Shown: piece after piece, positions 38,021 to 46,315 of the stretch
Position numbering within the stretch: position 1 is the stretch's first letter
Layout of the letters: each line of letters opens with the position of its first letter
Assembly: GCF_003058225.1 (NCBI RefSeq)
Contig: NZ_QBUG01000004.1
Span: 310,001 to 374,000 of the forward strand
DNA: 64,000 nt
Direction of reading: 5' to 3'
Source: Promicromonospora sp. AC04
GTDB taxonomy: Bacteria; Actinomycetota; Actinomycetes; Actinomycetales; Cellulomonadaceae
Notes under the pieces: model-generated
What the model saw: the letters and a program-made list of their open reading frames with translations, nothing else
Told to the model about the DNA's origin: nothing
Databases searched by the model: none
Translations under genes and position numbers: made by a program

Positions 38021-39472
38021 TCAGCCCGGGGTCGAGTACGCCGCGAGGTCGCCGACGAAGTCGTCGTAGATCGAGGTCGCGCCCACCGACTGGTCGGCAG
38101 GGATCGAGTCGGCGAGGACGGAGAAGACGAGGAGCCGGTCGTCGGCCGTGACCACCGTCCCGGCGAGCGCGCGCACCCTGGGGAGGCTCCCGGTCTTGGC
38201 GCGTGCCAGGCCCCGGGCGGCGTTGGTCCCCGTGAACCGCCCGTGGCTGCTGGCGAGCGTCCCGGACAGGCCCGCGATCGGCATGCCTACGGCCTCGCTG
38301 CGCAGCTTCGGCTGCCCGGGGTCGACCATCACCTCGAGCAGGTTCACCAGCTGCTGGGCGCTCAGGTACGAGCCGTCCCCCAGGCCGGAGCAGTCGCGCA
38401 GGCGGGCGCCCGTCATGTCGATGCCGAGCTCCTTCGCCCTCGCGATCACGGCCTGCGTCGCCCCGTCGTTCGAACCGGGCAGGCCGGCGTCCACCGCGAC
38501 GAGGCGCCCGAGGACCTCGGTGATCGTGTTGTCGGAGTACTGCATGGCGAACTCGACGATCTCCGCGAGGGGGGCGGAGCTGACCTCGCCGAGCACCCGC
38601 GCGTCGTCGGGGGCGCTCTCGTCGATCACGGAGTCGGCGGTCGTGAGGCCCTGGTCCTCGAGGGCCGCGGAGAATGCCTCCGCGGCGTACTTGCCCGGGT
38701 CGGACGCGCGAGGCCCGTTGTCGCTGTATTCGTCGGACAGCAGGCCGACGTTGATCCCGACGGAGGAGACCGGCGCGATGTAGCCGGCCGCGATGTCCGG
38801 GCTCGCGACGGTCGGCGCGGTGTCGTCTCCGGTGAAGAGCGTGTCGTCGAGCGCGACCCGCACCTCGGTGGTCCCGGTGACCTTCACCTTGGCGGCGACC
38901 TGCTGCGCGAGGTCGGCGAGCCCGGCCCGGCCGTTAACCGCGTTTGGGTCGCCCTTGCCCGCGGACAGCATCATGTCGCCGCCGCCGACCAGCACCACCG
39001 TGTTGTCGTCCAGGAGGACGGCCTTCGTCTGCAGGGTGGTGCTCGCGATGGACGACGAGAGCGCCGCGACGCCGGTGAACAGCTTCTGCGTGGACGCGGG
39101 GGTCATCAGCTTGTCCGGGCTGGACGAGCCGAGCACGTCCCCCGACAGCCCGTCGGCCACCACCACGCCGACGCGGGAACCGAGCCGCTTGTCCTTGGCC
39201 AGGCCTGTCACCAGGCGCTGGATCTCCACGCTGTCCGGCACCGGAGCGTCGTCCGGGAGGCCGGCCAGGAGCGAGACGGGCGCGGGCCCGTCGACGGCAC
39301 CGGGCGCGGACGGGAAGGGGCTGGCCTGGGGCCAGGGGTCGGCCGTGGTGAGCATGCCGGGAACGACGTCGTACGCGTCGGCGACAAGGTACCCACCGAA
39401 CAGTGCGACGACTGCGGCGACGGCGGCGCCGGAGCGCAACCCCCACTCCATGGGCATCCTCTCGATCGTCAC
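38021..39472 (-). CDS. dacB: D-alanyl-D-alanine carboxypeptidase/endopeptidase (PBP4, peptidase S13)
   Basis: Trims and cuts peptide cross-links in the cell wall, outside the membrane. The 483-residue product has one N-terminal membrane anchor or uncleaved signal (about 13-32) and the three penicillin-binding motifs: STQK with nucleophile Ser127, SDN in MQYSDNTITE, and KTG in LARAKTGSLPR. An extra domain sits between the first two motifs, as in S13 enzymes. The start is GTG 39472 with TATGGC ending six bases upstream (leaderless). An ATG seven codons later has AGAGG upstream and is an alternative. It is divergent from ppa, as in many actinobacteria. Confidence 0.92.
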   Translation of the reverse strand: MTIERMPMEWGLRSGAAVAAVVALFGGYLVADAYDVVPGMLTTADPWPQASPFPSAPGAVDGPAPVSLLAGLPDDAPVPDSVEIQRLVTGLAKDKRLGSRVGVVVADGLSGDVLGSSSPDKLMTPASTQKLFTGVAALSSSIASTTLQTKAVLLDDNTVVLVGGGDMMLSAGKGDPNAVNGRAGLADLAQQVAAKVKVTGTTEVRVALDDTLFTGDDTAPTVASPDIAAGYIAPVSSVGINVGLLSDEYSDNGPRASDPGKYAAEAFSAALEDQGLTTADSVIDESAPDDARVLGEVSSAPLAEIVEFAMQYSDNTITEVLGRLVAVDAGLPGSNDGATQAVIARAKELGIDMTGARLRDCSGLGDGSYLSAQQLVNLLEVMVDPGQPKLRSEAVGMPIAGLSGTLASSHGRFTGTNAARGLARAKTGSLPRVRALAGTVVTADDRLLVFSVLADSIPADQSVGATSIYDDFVGDLAAYSTPG

Positions 39473-39730
39473 GTGAAAGCCATAGCCAACTCTAGTCGCG
39501 GCAAACCACGCGGCGCGTACGACGACGGCGATTCACGGGAAATTTCACCCGCTCGCGCGGATCGATTCCCGCGCGCGCCGCGCACGCTGCGAATTATGCC
39601 GAACGCAGACAGTGGTTCTGACCACAGGTAACGGTCGGGACACAAGACACATGGCACACTGGACGGGCGCAAGGCCGCCGCCGCGGTAAGACACTTCGGC
39701 GACCATCATCGAGAACTGGAGCACATCGGC

Positions 39731-40231
39731 GTGGAGTTCGACGTCACGATCGAGATCCCCAAGGGTCAGCGGAACAAGTACGAGGTGGATCACGAGACCG
39801 GACGCATCCGCCTCGACCGCATGCTCTTCACCTCGACGCGCTACCCGGACGACTACGGCTTCATCGAGGGCACCCTCGGTGAGGACGGCGACCCCCTGGA
39901 CGCACTGGTCCTGCTGGAGGAGCCCACGTTCCCGGGCTGTCTGATCAAGTGCCGCGCTCTGGGCATGTTCCGCATGCGCGACGAGGCCGGCGGTGACGAC
40001 AAGGTGCTGTGCGTGCCGACGGGCGACCAGCGCGCGGCGTGGCGCCAGGACATCGACGACGTCTCGGACTTCCACCGCCTGGAGATCCAGCACTTCTTCG
40101 AGGTCTACAAGGACCTCGAGCCGGGCAAGTCGGTCGAGGGCGCCCACTGGGTCGGCCGCTCGGACGCCGAGGCGGAGATCGTCCGCTCGATCCAGCGCGC
40201 CAAGGACACGGGCTACTACGACAAGCACTGA
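39731..40231 (+). CDS. ppa: Inorganic diphosphatase
   Basis: Hydrolyses pyrophosphate released by biosynthetic reactions, pulling them forward. The 166-residue soluble family I enzyme has [39 protein letters not shown] with the metal-binding Asp residues, and [17 protein letters not shown]. The start is GTG 39731 with CTGGAG upstream at somewhat long spacing. The 258-bp gap to dacB holds the divergent promoters; I see CACACT as a possible -10 but no clear -35. The gene ends directly at a perfect 35-bp palindrome. Confidence 0.96.
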   Translation: MEFDVTIEIPKGQRNKYEVDHETGRIRLDRMLFTSTRYPDDYGFIEGTLGEDGDPLDALVLLEEPTFPGCLIKCRALGMFRMRDEAGGDDKVLCVPTGDQRAAWRQDIDDVSDFHRLEIQHFFEVYKDLEPGKSVEGAHWVGRSDAEAEIVRSIQRAKDTGYYDKH

Positions 40232-40237
40232 ACCGGG

Positions 40238-40311
40238 CCGTAGTCCCCGGAAATGCCAGACGCACAGGTCACCGGAGTGACCTGTGCGTCTGGCATTTCC
40301 GGGGACTACGG
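40238..40311. terminator. Perfect 35-bp palindrome between ppa and the NlpC/P60 gene
   Basis: Left arm 40238-40272 (starting CCGTAGTCCCCGGAAATGCC) and right arm 40277-40311 are fully complementary with a 4-nt loop CGGA. It begins 7 nt after the ppa stop. The right arm contains the stop codon (40306-40308) of the converging peptidase gene, so both genes end in it. It should act as a bidirectional terminator. Confidence 0.85.
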
Positions 40312-41781
40312 GCGGCCCGCGTACGGCATGGCGTTCGAGAGGCGGAGCGGGCTCTCCGACAGCGGGTGCCCCGGCAGCGTCGCCTCGAGCATCGTGCCGC
40401 CGCCCGTGTACATGGCCACGTGGTAGATCGACGCCGGGTCGCTCGGGTTCGAGCCGTAGAAGATGAGGTCACCGGCCCGTAGCGACCCGTAGTCCACCTT
40501 GCCGACCGCCAGGTACTGCGACCGCGACGTCCGCGTGATGTTCACGCCCTGGCTCGCCCACGACATCATCGTCAGGCCCGAGCAGTCGTAGGAGGACGGG
40601 CCCGCCGCGCCGAGCAGGTACGGCGCCCCGATCTTGGTCCGCGCCCAGGCCACCGCGCCGATCCCCCGGCCGGCCGACCCGACCGTCACACCCGAGGTGG
40701 GCGGACCGACCGGCGCGGGTTCGGGCGCAGGTTTCGGCGCAGGCGCAGGTTCCGGCGCGGGCACCGGCCCGCTGCCCGACGGCGGCGGGTCGCCGTCGTC
40801 CGACCCGCCGGAGCCACCCGAGTCCGCCGGAGCCTCGCGCTCGGCCTCGTCCGCGCGCACCCGCGCGCGGGCCTCGTCGCGGGCCTCCTGCTGCCGTTCG
40901 AGCTCGGCCTTGGCCGCAGCCTCCCGCGCGGCCTCCGCGGCGGCGGCCCTGGCCGCCTCCCGTTCCCGCTCGATCTGGACGCTGGTCTGCCGCAGCTGCG
41001 CGAGCCGCTCGACCAGGGCCGTCCGCTCCGCCTCGGCGGCCCTGGTGCGCGCCTCGAGGTCGGCCGCGGCGGTCTGGGCGGCGTCGAACGCGGTCTGGGC
41101 CCGCCCGGCGGCGGCGGCGAGCTCCTTCTTCGCGGCCGTCCACCGGGCGTCGGCGGACTCCGAGGAGGCGCGCGCGTCCTGGTACGCGGCGAGGGCCCCG
41201 CTGAGCTTGCGCTGCACGGCGCGCTCCGCCGCGCTGCGGCCCACCATGTCGGGAACCGAGTCCGCCTCGAGGGCGACGCCGAGCGGCCCCAGGTCGGCAT
41301 CGCGCGCCGACGCCCGGTACACCTCGGCCAGGCTCGTGCGCGCCGCCGCCTCGCCCTTGCGCGCCTTCTCGACGACGGACCGGGCCGCGGCCACCTCCCG
41401 CTCGGCCAGCTCGACGGCCAGCTGCGCCTCGGCGTAGTCGGCCGCCGCCACCTGCACACGGACCTGGGCGGCCGCAAGCTCCGCGCGGAGCGCCTCGAGC
41501 GCGGACTCGGCCTGCTGGACATCGAGGGTCCCGGCGTCGACCGCGTCGCGGGCCGCCTGGGCGTCCGCGGCGGTGGGCGGATCAGCGGGCGGGTCCGCCT
41601 CGGCGACCGGACCCCAGGGGAACACCAGAGCGAGTGCGAGGACTGCGGCGCCCAGCGCGCGGAGCACCAGCACGGTGCCGTGCCCGTGCCTCTCGGACAC
41701 GGCGGCCCGGTGCGCCGCAGCCCTGCCCGTCAGGCCCGCCCAGTGACCGGCCGACTCGTCCAGACCTCGGATCCGCCCCAT
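40306..41781 (-). CDS. Secreted or anchored NlpC/P60 peptidoglycan hydrolase with coiled-coil domain
   Basis: A 491-residue C40 peptidase that should cleave peptide bonds in cell-wall peptides. It has an N-terminal hydrophobic signal/anchor (about 38-58), an Ala/Glu-rich coiled coil (about 65-320), a Pro-rich spacer with PAPEPAPAPKPAPEPAP, and a C-terminal NlpC/P60 domain. The catalytic Cys is in YDCSGLTMMSW and the His in YHVAMYTGGG. This architecture is that of the RipA-like enzymes used in daughter-cell separation, where the coiled coil restrains activity or binds an FtsEX-type activator. ATG 41781 has GAAAGGGGG at good spacing. Its last codon and stop lie inside the palindrome at 40238-40311. 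Confidence 0.88.
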   Translation of the reverse strand: MGRIRGLDESAGHWAGLTGRAAAHRAAVSERHGHGTVLVLRALGAAVLALALVFPWGPVAEADPPADPPTAADAQAARDAVDAGTLDVQQAESALEALRAELAAAQVRVQVAAADYAEAQLAVELAEREVAAARSVVEKARKGEAAARTSLAEVYRASARDADLGPLGVALEADSVPDMVGRSAAERAVQRKLSGALAAYQDARASSESADARWTAAKKELAAAAGRAQTAFDAAQTAAADLEARTRAAEAERTALVERLAQLRQTSVQIEREREAARAAAAEAAREAAAKAELERQQEARDEARARVRADEAEREAPADSGGSGGSDDGDPPPSGSGPVPAPEPAPAPKPAPEPAPVGPPTSGVTVGSAGRGIGAVAWARTKIGAPYLLGAAGPSSYDCSGLTMMSWASQGVNITRTSRSQYLAVGKVDYGSLRAGDLIFYGSNPSDPASIYHVAMYTGGGTMLEATLPGHPLSESPLRLSNAMPYAGRP

Positions 41782-41964
41782 GATCCCCCTTTCGATCCGC
41801 ACACTGTCCGGCGTGTCGCCTTGCGCAGATCCTGTGAATCACTCCGTTGTTACCGGTCCAAATGTGCCCCGAGCATCCGATTCGCGCATCCGGAGAGCCC
41901 CCGTCCCGCACCGCATTCCTGTATCGCGCGTCTCGCATCGTGGTCTCGTACTGCAAGACGCCGG

Positions 41965-41993
41965 TTCCACCCGCGCGCGGCGCGGGTTACGGT
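41965..41993 (+). promoter_or_regulatory. Promoter of the putative metX leader
   Basis: TTCCAC (41965-41970) and TACGGT (41988-41993) are spaced by 17 nt. The -10 box ends seven bases before the ATG of the 7-codon ORF, matching the leaderless pattern seen at other genes here. Confidence 0.45.
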
Positions 41994-42000
41994 CCCAGGC

Positions 42001-42024
42001 ATGAGTCGTCGAATGTGCCACTGA
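42001..42024 (+). CDS. Putative 7-residue leader peptide upstream of metX (MSRRMCH)
   Basis: ATG to TGA encodes MSRRMCH, containing an internal Met and a Cys, the two sulfur amino acids. It lies 137 nt before metX, a methionine-biosynthesis gene, behind a -10 box TACGGT placed for leaderless transcription. Short Cys-containing leaders upstream of sulfur genes are known in actinobacteria, where ribosome stalling controls the downstream gene. No classical terminator/antiterminator pair is obvious downstream. The ORF is so short that chance is a real alternative. Confidence 0.35.
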   Translation: MSRRMCH

Positions 42025-42161
42025 CAACCAGCGCCACGTTCGCCTGCCCACGACCGGCCCGAGCCCATCGACGGACCCAGCCGCGCGTTCCGCGGACCAC
42101 TGCGCACACGCCCACGAGGCAAGCCAGTACCGAGCACACCACCCCGAGCCGCAGGAGCGAC

Positions 42162-43508
42162 ATGGCCATCCACACCCCGCCGGCCGCCCAGGGCGCCCGC
42201 ACCGCACACGCCCCGGTCCACGAGGCCCGCGTCGCCTTCCCGGCCACGGCGGCCCCGGCGTCCGCGGCTTCGGCCGCGGCAGCAGCCGGGGCGACGCCGT
42301 CGCCCGGGGAGACCACGCCGACGTCCGGCAGCGAGGTGAGCAGCAACGGCGTCACCGCGACCTCGCGCGCGCGGAGCAAGCCACCGGTGCCCGCGAGCGG
42401 TGCGTGGCGGGAGGACGGCGACCCCGGGCACCGTCAGTTCGCCGACGTCGGCGCGTTCGAGCTGGAGGCCGGCGGACGGCTGCCCGCCGTGCGCGTGGCC
42501 TACGAGACCTGGGGCACCCTGGATACCGACGGCTCGAACGCCGTGCTGGTGCTGCACGCCCTCACCGGCGACTCGCACGTGACGGGCGACGCCGGGCCGG
42601 GGCACGTGACCGACGGCTGGTGGGCGCAGATGGTCGGCCCGGGCAAGCCCATCGACACCGACCGGTACTTCGTGGTGGCGCCCAACGTGCTCGGCGGCTG
42701 CCAGGGCACCACCGGACCGTCGTCGGCTGCCGACGACGGGCGCCCGTGGGGCGGCCGCTTCCCCTACATCACCACCCGCGACCAGGTGGCCGTGGAGATC
42801 GCACTGACCCGCGAGCTCGGGATCCGGTCCTGGGAGCTCGTGATCGGCGCGTCCATGGGCGGGCTGCGCGTGCTCGAGTGGGCGCTGCTCGGGCCGGAGG
42901 CCGGCGTCGGGGTGCGTAACGTCGCCGCGATCGCGACGACGGCCCAGACCGGCGGGGACCAGATCGCGTGGGCGCACCCGCAGCTTGCCGCGATCCGCGT
43001 GGACCCGCGGTTCCGCGACGGCGACTACTACGACGCGGCCGACGACGACGGCCCGCACACCGGCCTGGGTATCGCACGCCAGATCGCGCACACGACGTAT
43101 CGCACGGGCTACGAGCTGGACCAGCGCTTCGGCCGCCTGCCACAGGGCGGCGAGGACCCGTTCGCGGGCGGGCGGTTCGCCGTGCAGTCGTACCTGGAGC
43201 ACCACGGCGACAAGCTGGCCCGCCGGTTCGACGCCAACTCCTACCTGGTGCTCACCGAGTCCATGCTGTCGCACGACCTGGGCCGCGACCGCGGCGGCGT
43301 CGAGGCCGCGCTCAGCCAGGTCACCGCGCGCACCCTGGTGGTGGCCGTGGACAGCGACCGGCTGTTCCCGCCCGAGCAGTCGGCCCGGCTGGCGCAGTGG
43401 ATCCCGGGAGCGGAGTCGCTGCGGATCGTGACGAGCGACGTGGGCCACGACGGCTTCCTGGTCGAGGCGGACCAGATCGGCCCGATGGTCAGCGAGTTCC
43501 TCGGGTAA
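42162..43508 (+). CDS. metX: Homoserine O-acetyltransferase
   Basis: Acetylates homoserine from acetyl-CoA, committing it to methionine. The alpha/beta-hydrolase core has LVLHALTGDSHVTG (oxyanion region), the nucleophile elbow LVIGASMGGLRVLEW with the catalytic Ser, VVAVDSDRLFPPEQ with the Asp, and TSDVGHDGFLVE with the His. At 448 residues it carries an Ala/Pro/Thr-rich N-terminal extension of about 75 residues not needed for the fold. ATG 42162 has AGGAG upstream. metY, the usual partner, is not adjacent. A possible leader ORF and long 5' region suggest control by sulfur amino acid supply. Confidence 0.92.
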   Translation: MAIHTPPAAQGARTAHAPVHEARVAFPATAAPASAASAAAAAGATPSPGETTPTSGSEVSSNGVTATSRARSKPPVPASGAWREDGDPGHRQFADVGAFELEAGGRLPAVRVAYETWGTLDTDGSNAVLVLHALTGDSHVTGDAGPGHVTDGWWAQMVGPGKPIDTDRYFVVAPNVLGGCQGTTGPSSAADDGRPWGGRFPYITTRDQVAVEIALTRELGIRSWELVIGASMGGLRVLEWALLGPEAGVGVRNVAAIATTAQTGGDQIAWAHPQLAAIRVDPRFRDGDYYDAADDDGPHTGLGIARQIAHTTYRTGYELDQRFGRLPQGGEDPFAGGRFAVQSYLEHHGDKLARRFDANSYLVLTESMLSHDLGRDRGGVEAALSQVTARTLVVAVDSDRLFPPEQSARLAQWIPGAESLRIVTSDVGHDGFLVEADQIGPMVSEFLG

Positions 43509-43536
43509 CCATCGCGCGGTTCGTGGGCCCCGGGCA

Positions 43537-43542
43537 TAACTT
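43537..43542 (+). promoter_or_regulatory. -10 box of the leaderless VOC gene
   Basis: TAACTT ends six bases before the ATG at 43549; there is no ribosome binding site. It lies only 28 nt after the metX stop, so the gene can be expressed independently. Confidence 0.45.
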
Positions 43543-43548
43543 GGTCGT

Positions 43549-43974
43549 ATGGCAAAGCTCAATCCGTACCTCAGCTTCAAGTCCGAGGCCAAGGATGCCC
43601 TGGACTTCTACCAGTCCGTGCTCGGCGGTGAGCTCGACGTCAGCACGTTCGGTGGAACCCCGATGGAGGGGATGCCCACTCCCGACGAGGACAAGGACCT
43701 CGTCATGCACGGGCAGCTCGACACCCCGGGTGGCCTCACGATCATGGCGTCGGACACGCCGTCGTTCATGGAGTACGTGGCGCCCACCAGCGGCGTCACC
43801 GTCTCCCTGTCGGGCGGCGCGGAGGACCACGAGTACATCAAGGGCGCCTTCGACAAGCTGTCCGACGGCGGGACGCCGGGCCAGCCGCTCGAGCTCGCGC
43901 CGTGGGGCGACTACTACGGGGCGCTCACCGACAAGTACGGCATCTCCTGGATGTTCAACATCGGGACCGAGTGA
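43549..43974 (+). CDS. VOC family protein (PhnB-like glyoxalase fold)
   Basis: A 141-residue vicinal-oxygen-chelate protein of the PhnB/3-demethylubiquinone-methyltransferase-like group. It starts with LNPYLSFKSEAKDALDFYQSVLGGELDVSTFGG and ends with WGDYYGALTDKYGISWMFNIGTE, both typical. The fold comprises paired beta-alpha-beta-beta-beta units. The metal ligands are not well conserved in this group, and no specific reaction can be assigned. It has its own leaderless-type promoter and is followed by a 16-bp hairpin at 44018-44053. Confidence 0.85.
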   Translation: MAKLNPYLSFKSEAKDALDFYQSVLGGELDVSTFGGTPMEGMPTPDEDKDLVMHGQLDTPGGLTIMASDTPSFMEYVAPTSGVTVSLSGGAEDHEYIKGAFDKLSDGGTPGQPLELAPWGDYYGALTDKYGISWMFNIGTE

Positions 43975-44017
43975 TTCGCCGGGTGAACTTCCGCTACTGA
44001 ACCTGGCTCCAGTAACC

Positions 44018-44053
44018 TTCGTCGGGCCGGTCGACGCCGACCGGCCCGACGAA
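44018..44053 (+). terminator. Perfect 16-bp hairpin between the VOC and beta-propeller genes
   Basis: TTCGTCGGGCCGGTCG (44018-44033) pairs fully with CGACCGGCCCGACGAA (44038-44053) around ACGC. It is 43 nt after the VOC stop and directly before the GAGGAG ribosome binding site of the next gene. TAACCT at 44013-44018 could be a -10, in which case the hairpin would instead be the 5' end of the propeller mRNA. Confidence 0.6.
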
Positions 44054-44065
44054 GAGGAGCGTCCA

Positions 44066-45292
44066 GTGACACAGCGCCGTGCACTCTCCATCCTGATGGC
44101 CCTCGGCCTCGTGACCTCCGGCGCGATCGTGGCGTCGTCCCCGGCCCAGGCCGATCCGCCGGCACGGGAGGTCCTGTTCGTCGCGAACAACTGGGACGGC
44201 ACCGCCTCCGTCCTGTCGTCGGGCGCGGACCTCACGCCGGTCGGGCAGGTGAACGTGATCCCCGACCGCGCCGAGCGGATGCGCGAGATCTACCGCGACC
44301 CGGTCCGGCTGGCGGCCTTCCTGGTCATCCGGGAGACGGTGGGCGAGGGCCACGACCAGTTCGCGGACGACATGTACACCACGCCCGACGGCTCGTCCCT
44401 GGTGGTGTCGCGGCCGAGCTTCGCCGACGTCGTCTCGATCAGCCTCGCCACCGGCGAGGTCGAGTGGCGGTTCCCGGTGTCGGGCCTGCGGGCCGACCAC
44501 ATGGCCGTGTCGCCGGACGGGACGCAGGTCGCGGTCTCGGCGTCGACCGGGAACACCGTCCACGTGCTCGACATCGAGACCGGCGCCGAGGCCGGCTCGT
44601 TCCCCACTGGCGACAAGCCGCACGAGAACATCTACACGGCCGACGGGCTGATCTGGAACATGTCGATCGGCGAGGTCAACAACGACCTCGACGACCCGGC
44701 GCTCGACTTCCTCAAGGGCGACCGCGTCATCACCGTCGCCGACGCCGAGACGTTCGAGGTGGTGCGCGAGATCGACATGCGCGACCGGCTCGACGACGCC
44801 GGGCTGGGCGCGCTGTCCGACGCCGTCCGCCCCGCCACCTTCAGCCCCGACGAGTCGAAGCTGTACTTCCAGGTGTCGTTCTTCGGCGGGTTCCTGGAGC
44901 ACGACGTCGCGAGCGACCGCATCACGCGGGTCAAGACCCTGCCGCGCGTCTTCGAGGGCCGCCGCGACGAGATGGTCAACGACTCGCGCCACCACGGCCT
45001 CACCATGCAGCCCACGGGCGAGCACCTCTGCGTCGCCGGGACCATGGACGACTACGCGGTGGTCGTGGACCGAGCCACGCTCGAGGAGGGGCCGCTGGTC
45101 GACGTCGCCAAGCCGTACTGGTCCACCGTGACCGGTGACGGCACCGCTTGCGTCGTCTCGGAGTCGGCGGCCGACCAGGTGACGTCCATCGACTTCGGGA
45201 CCGGGCAGAAGGTCACCTCGGTACCGGTGGGCGACCACCCGCAGCGGGTGCGGCTGGGTACCGTCCCGGCCGGCTGGTCCGGGGTCGGTTAG
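44066..45292 (+). CDS. Secreted YncE-like beta-propeller protein
   Basis: A 408-residue protein with a signal peptide (MTQRRALSILMALGLVTSG, cleavage near AQADPP) and repeated beta-propeller blades such as VSRPSFADVVSISLATGEVEW, VSPDGTQVAVSASTGNTVHVLDIETG and FSPDESKLYFQVSF. The YncE/cytochrome-D1-like propeller family binds ligands or partners; no catalytic role can be claimed. GTG 44066 has AGAGGAG at ideal spacing. The frame is open far upstream through metX and the VOC gene, but those parts are shadows. Its TAG stop doubles as part of the -10 box of the next gene. Confidence 0.8.
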   Translation: MTQRRALSILMALGLVTSGAIVASSPAQADPPAREVLFVANNWDGTASVLSSGADLTPVGQVNVIPDRAERMREIYRDPVRLAAFLVIRETVGEGHDQFADDMYTTPDGSSLVVSRPSFADVVSISLATGEVEWRFPVSGLRADHMAVSPDGTQVAVSASTGNTVHVLDIETGAEAGSFPTGDKPHENIYTADGLIWNMSIGEVNNDLDDPALDFLKGDRVITVADAETFEVVREIDMRDRLDDAGLGALSDAVRPATFSPDESKLYFQVSFFGGFLEHDVASDRITRVKTLPRVFEGRRDEMVNDSRHHGLTMQPTGEHLCVAGTMDDYAVVVDRATLEEGPLVDVAKPYWSTVTGDGTACVVSESAADQVTSIDFGTGQKVTSVPVGDHPQRVRLGTVPAGWSGVG

Positions 45293-45295
45293 GGT
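45290..45295 (+). promoter_or_regulatory. -10 box of the leaderless MDR gene, overlapping the upstream stop codon
   Basis: TAGGGT ends seven bases before the ATG at 45303. Its first three bases are the stop codon of the propeller gene. Confidence 0.4.
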
Positions 45296-45302
45296 CGGCC
45301 GC

Positions 45303-46262
45303 ATGCTTGCCGCCTACGTGACCCGCGTCTCGCCCGACAGCCCGCTCGACGGCCTGGAGGTGGGTGATCGCCCCGAACCGGAGGCCGTGGAGCACTGGAC
45401 CACGGTGGACGTCCGGGCCGCGAGCCTGAACCACCACGACCTGTGGTCGCTGCGCGGCGTGGGCCTGCGCGAGCAGCAGCTGCCGATGATCCTCGGCACC
45501 GACGCCGCGGGCGTGGCCCCGGACGGGACCGAGGTGATCGTGCACGGCGTCATCGGGGCCGACGGCCACGGCGTCGGGCCGAAGGAGCCGCGGTCGCTGC
45601 TCTCGGAGCGTTACCCCGGGACCCTCGCCGAGCGCGTGGCGGTGCCGACGGCGAACCTCGTGCCGAAGCCCGCCGAGCTCTCGTTCGAGGAGGCCGCGTG
45701 CCTCCCGACGGCGTGGCTCACCGCGTACAACATGCTGTTCACGGCGGGCGGCCTCACCCCCGGCGACCGCGTGCTGGTGCAGGGCGCGGGCGGCGGGCTC
45801 GCGACGGCGGCGGTCACGCTGGGTGCGGCGGCCGGCCTGGAGGTCTGGGTGACGTCGCGCTCCGCCGAGAAGCGCGAGCGGGCCGTCGCGCTGGGCGCGG
45901 CGGGCGCCGTCGAGACCGGCGCGCGCCTACCGGCCCGCGTTGACGCCGTCCTCGAGTCCGTGGGCCAGGCGACGTGGGCCCACTCGATCCGCTCGGTGCG
46001 GCCGGGCGGGTCGGTGCTGGTCTGCGGCGCGACGTCGGGCGACGCTCCCGCGGCCGAGCTGACCCGCATCTTCTTCCAGGAGATCCGGGTGCAGGGCGTC
46101 ACCATGGGCTCGCGGGACGACCTCGGCGCGCTCGCCCGGTTCTGCGCCCGCACCGGCGTGCGCCCGGTGATCGACGCCGAGGTGTCGCTGGAGAAGGCCG
46201 CCGAGGGGCTGGCCCGGCTCAACGAGGGCAGCCAGTTCGGCAAGGTAGTCGTCCGGCCCTGA
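45303..46262 (+). CDS. MDR-family zinc-type alcohol dehydrogenase/quinone oxidoreductase-like protein
   Basis: A 319-residue medium-chain dehydrogenase/reductase. The catalytic-domain part has AASLNHHDLWSLRGVG and LGTDAAGVAPDGTEVI; the NAD(P)-binding part has VLVQGAGGGLATAAVTLGAAAG and VTSRSAEKRERAVALGA. The Cys/His ligands for the catalytic and structural zinc of alcohol dehydrogenases are not evident, so it is more like the quinone oxidoreductase/enoyl-reductase branch and probably NADPH-dependent. The substrate is unknown. No ribosome binding site; TAGGGT gives a leaderless start. Tail-to-head with the propeller gene, ten bases apart. Confidence 0.83.
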   Translation: MLAAYVTRVSPDSPLDGLEVGDRPEPEAVEHWTTVDVRAASLNHHDLWSLRGVGLREQQLPMILGTDAAGVAPDGTEVIVHGVIGADGHGVGPKEPRSLLSERYPGTLAERVAVPTANLVPKPAELSFEEAACLPTAWLTAYNMLFTAGGLTPGDRVLVQGAGGGLATAAVTLGAAAGLEVWVTSRSAEKRERAVALGAAGAVETGARLPARVDAVLESVGQATWAHSIRSVRPGGSVLVCGATSGDAPAAELTRIFFQEIRVQGVTMGSRDDLGALARFCARTGVRPVIDAEVSLEKAAEGLARLNEGSQFGKVVVRP

Positions 46263-46315
46263 GCCGGCCCTGAGTCGTTCGCTTACAGGTCGGTCAGCAA
46301 GTTCCGCCGAAACTC

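Larger units (their letters stand above)
41782..42161 (+). other. 380-bp region upstream of metX
   Basis: Apart from the candidate 7-codon leader ORF at 42001-42024 and its promoter, I see no gene. A short hairpin CCGCG-CGTT-CCGCGG lies near 42090. I could not match any known SAM riboswitch class by eye. Frames crossing the region show no protein similarity. Confidence 0.5.

Noticed and set aside
41782-42161. A SAM riboswitch upstream of metX
   Set aside because: I looked for the conserved core sequences of the SAM classes I know and found none; a covariance-model search would be decisive.
44066-45292. The secreted propeller as a methylamine dehydrogenase or nitrite reductase subunit
   Set aside because: Blade motifs fit YncE-like proteins, but heme or cofactor-binding residues are not visible.
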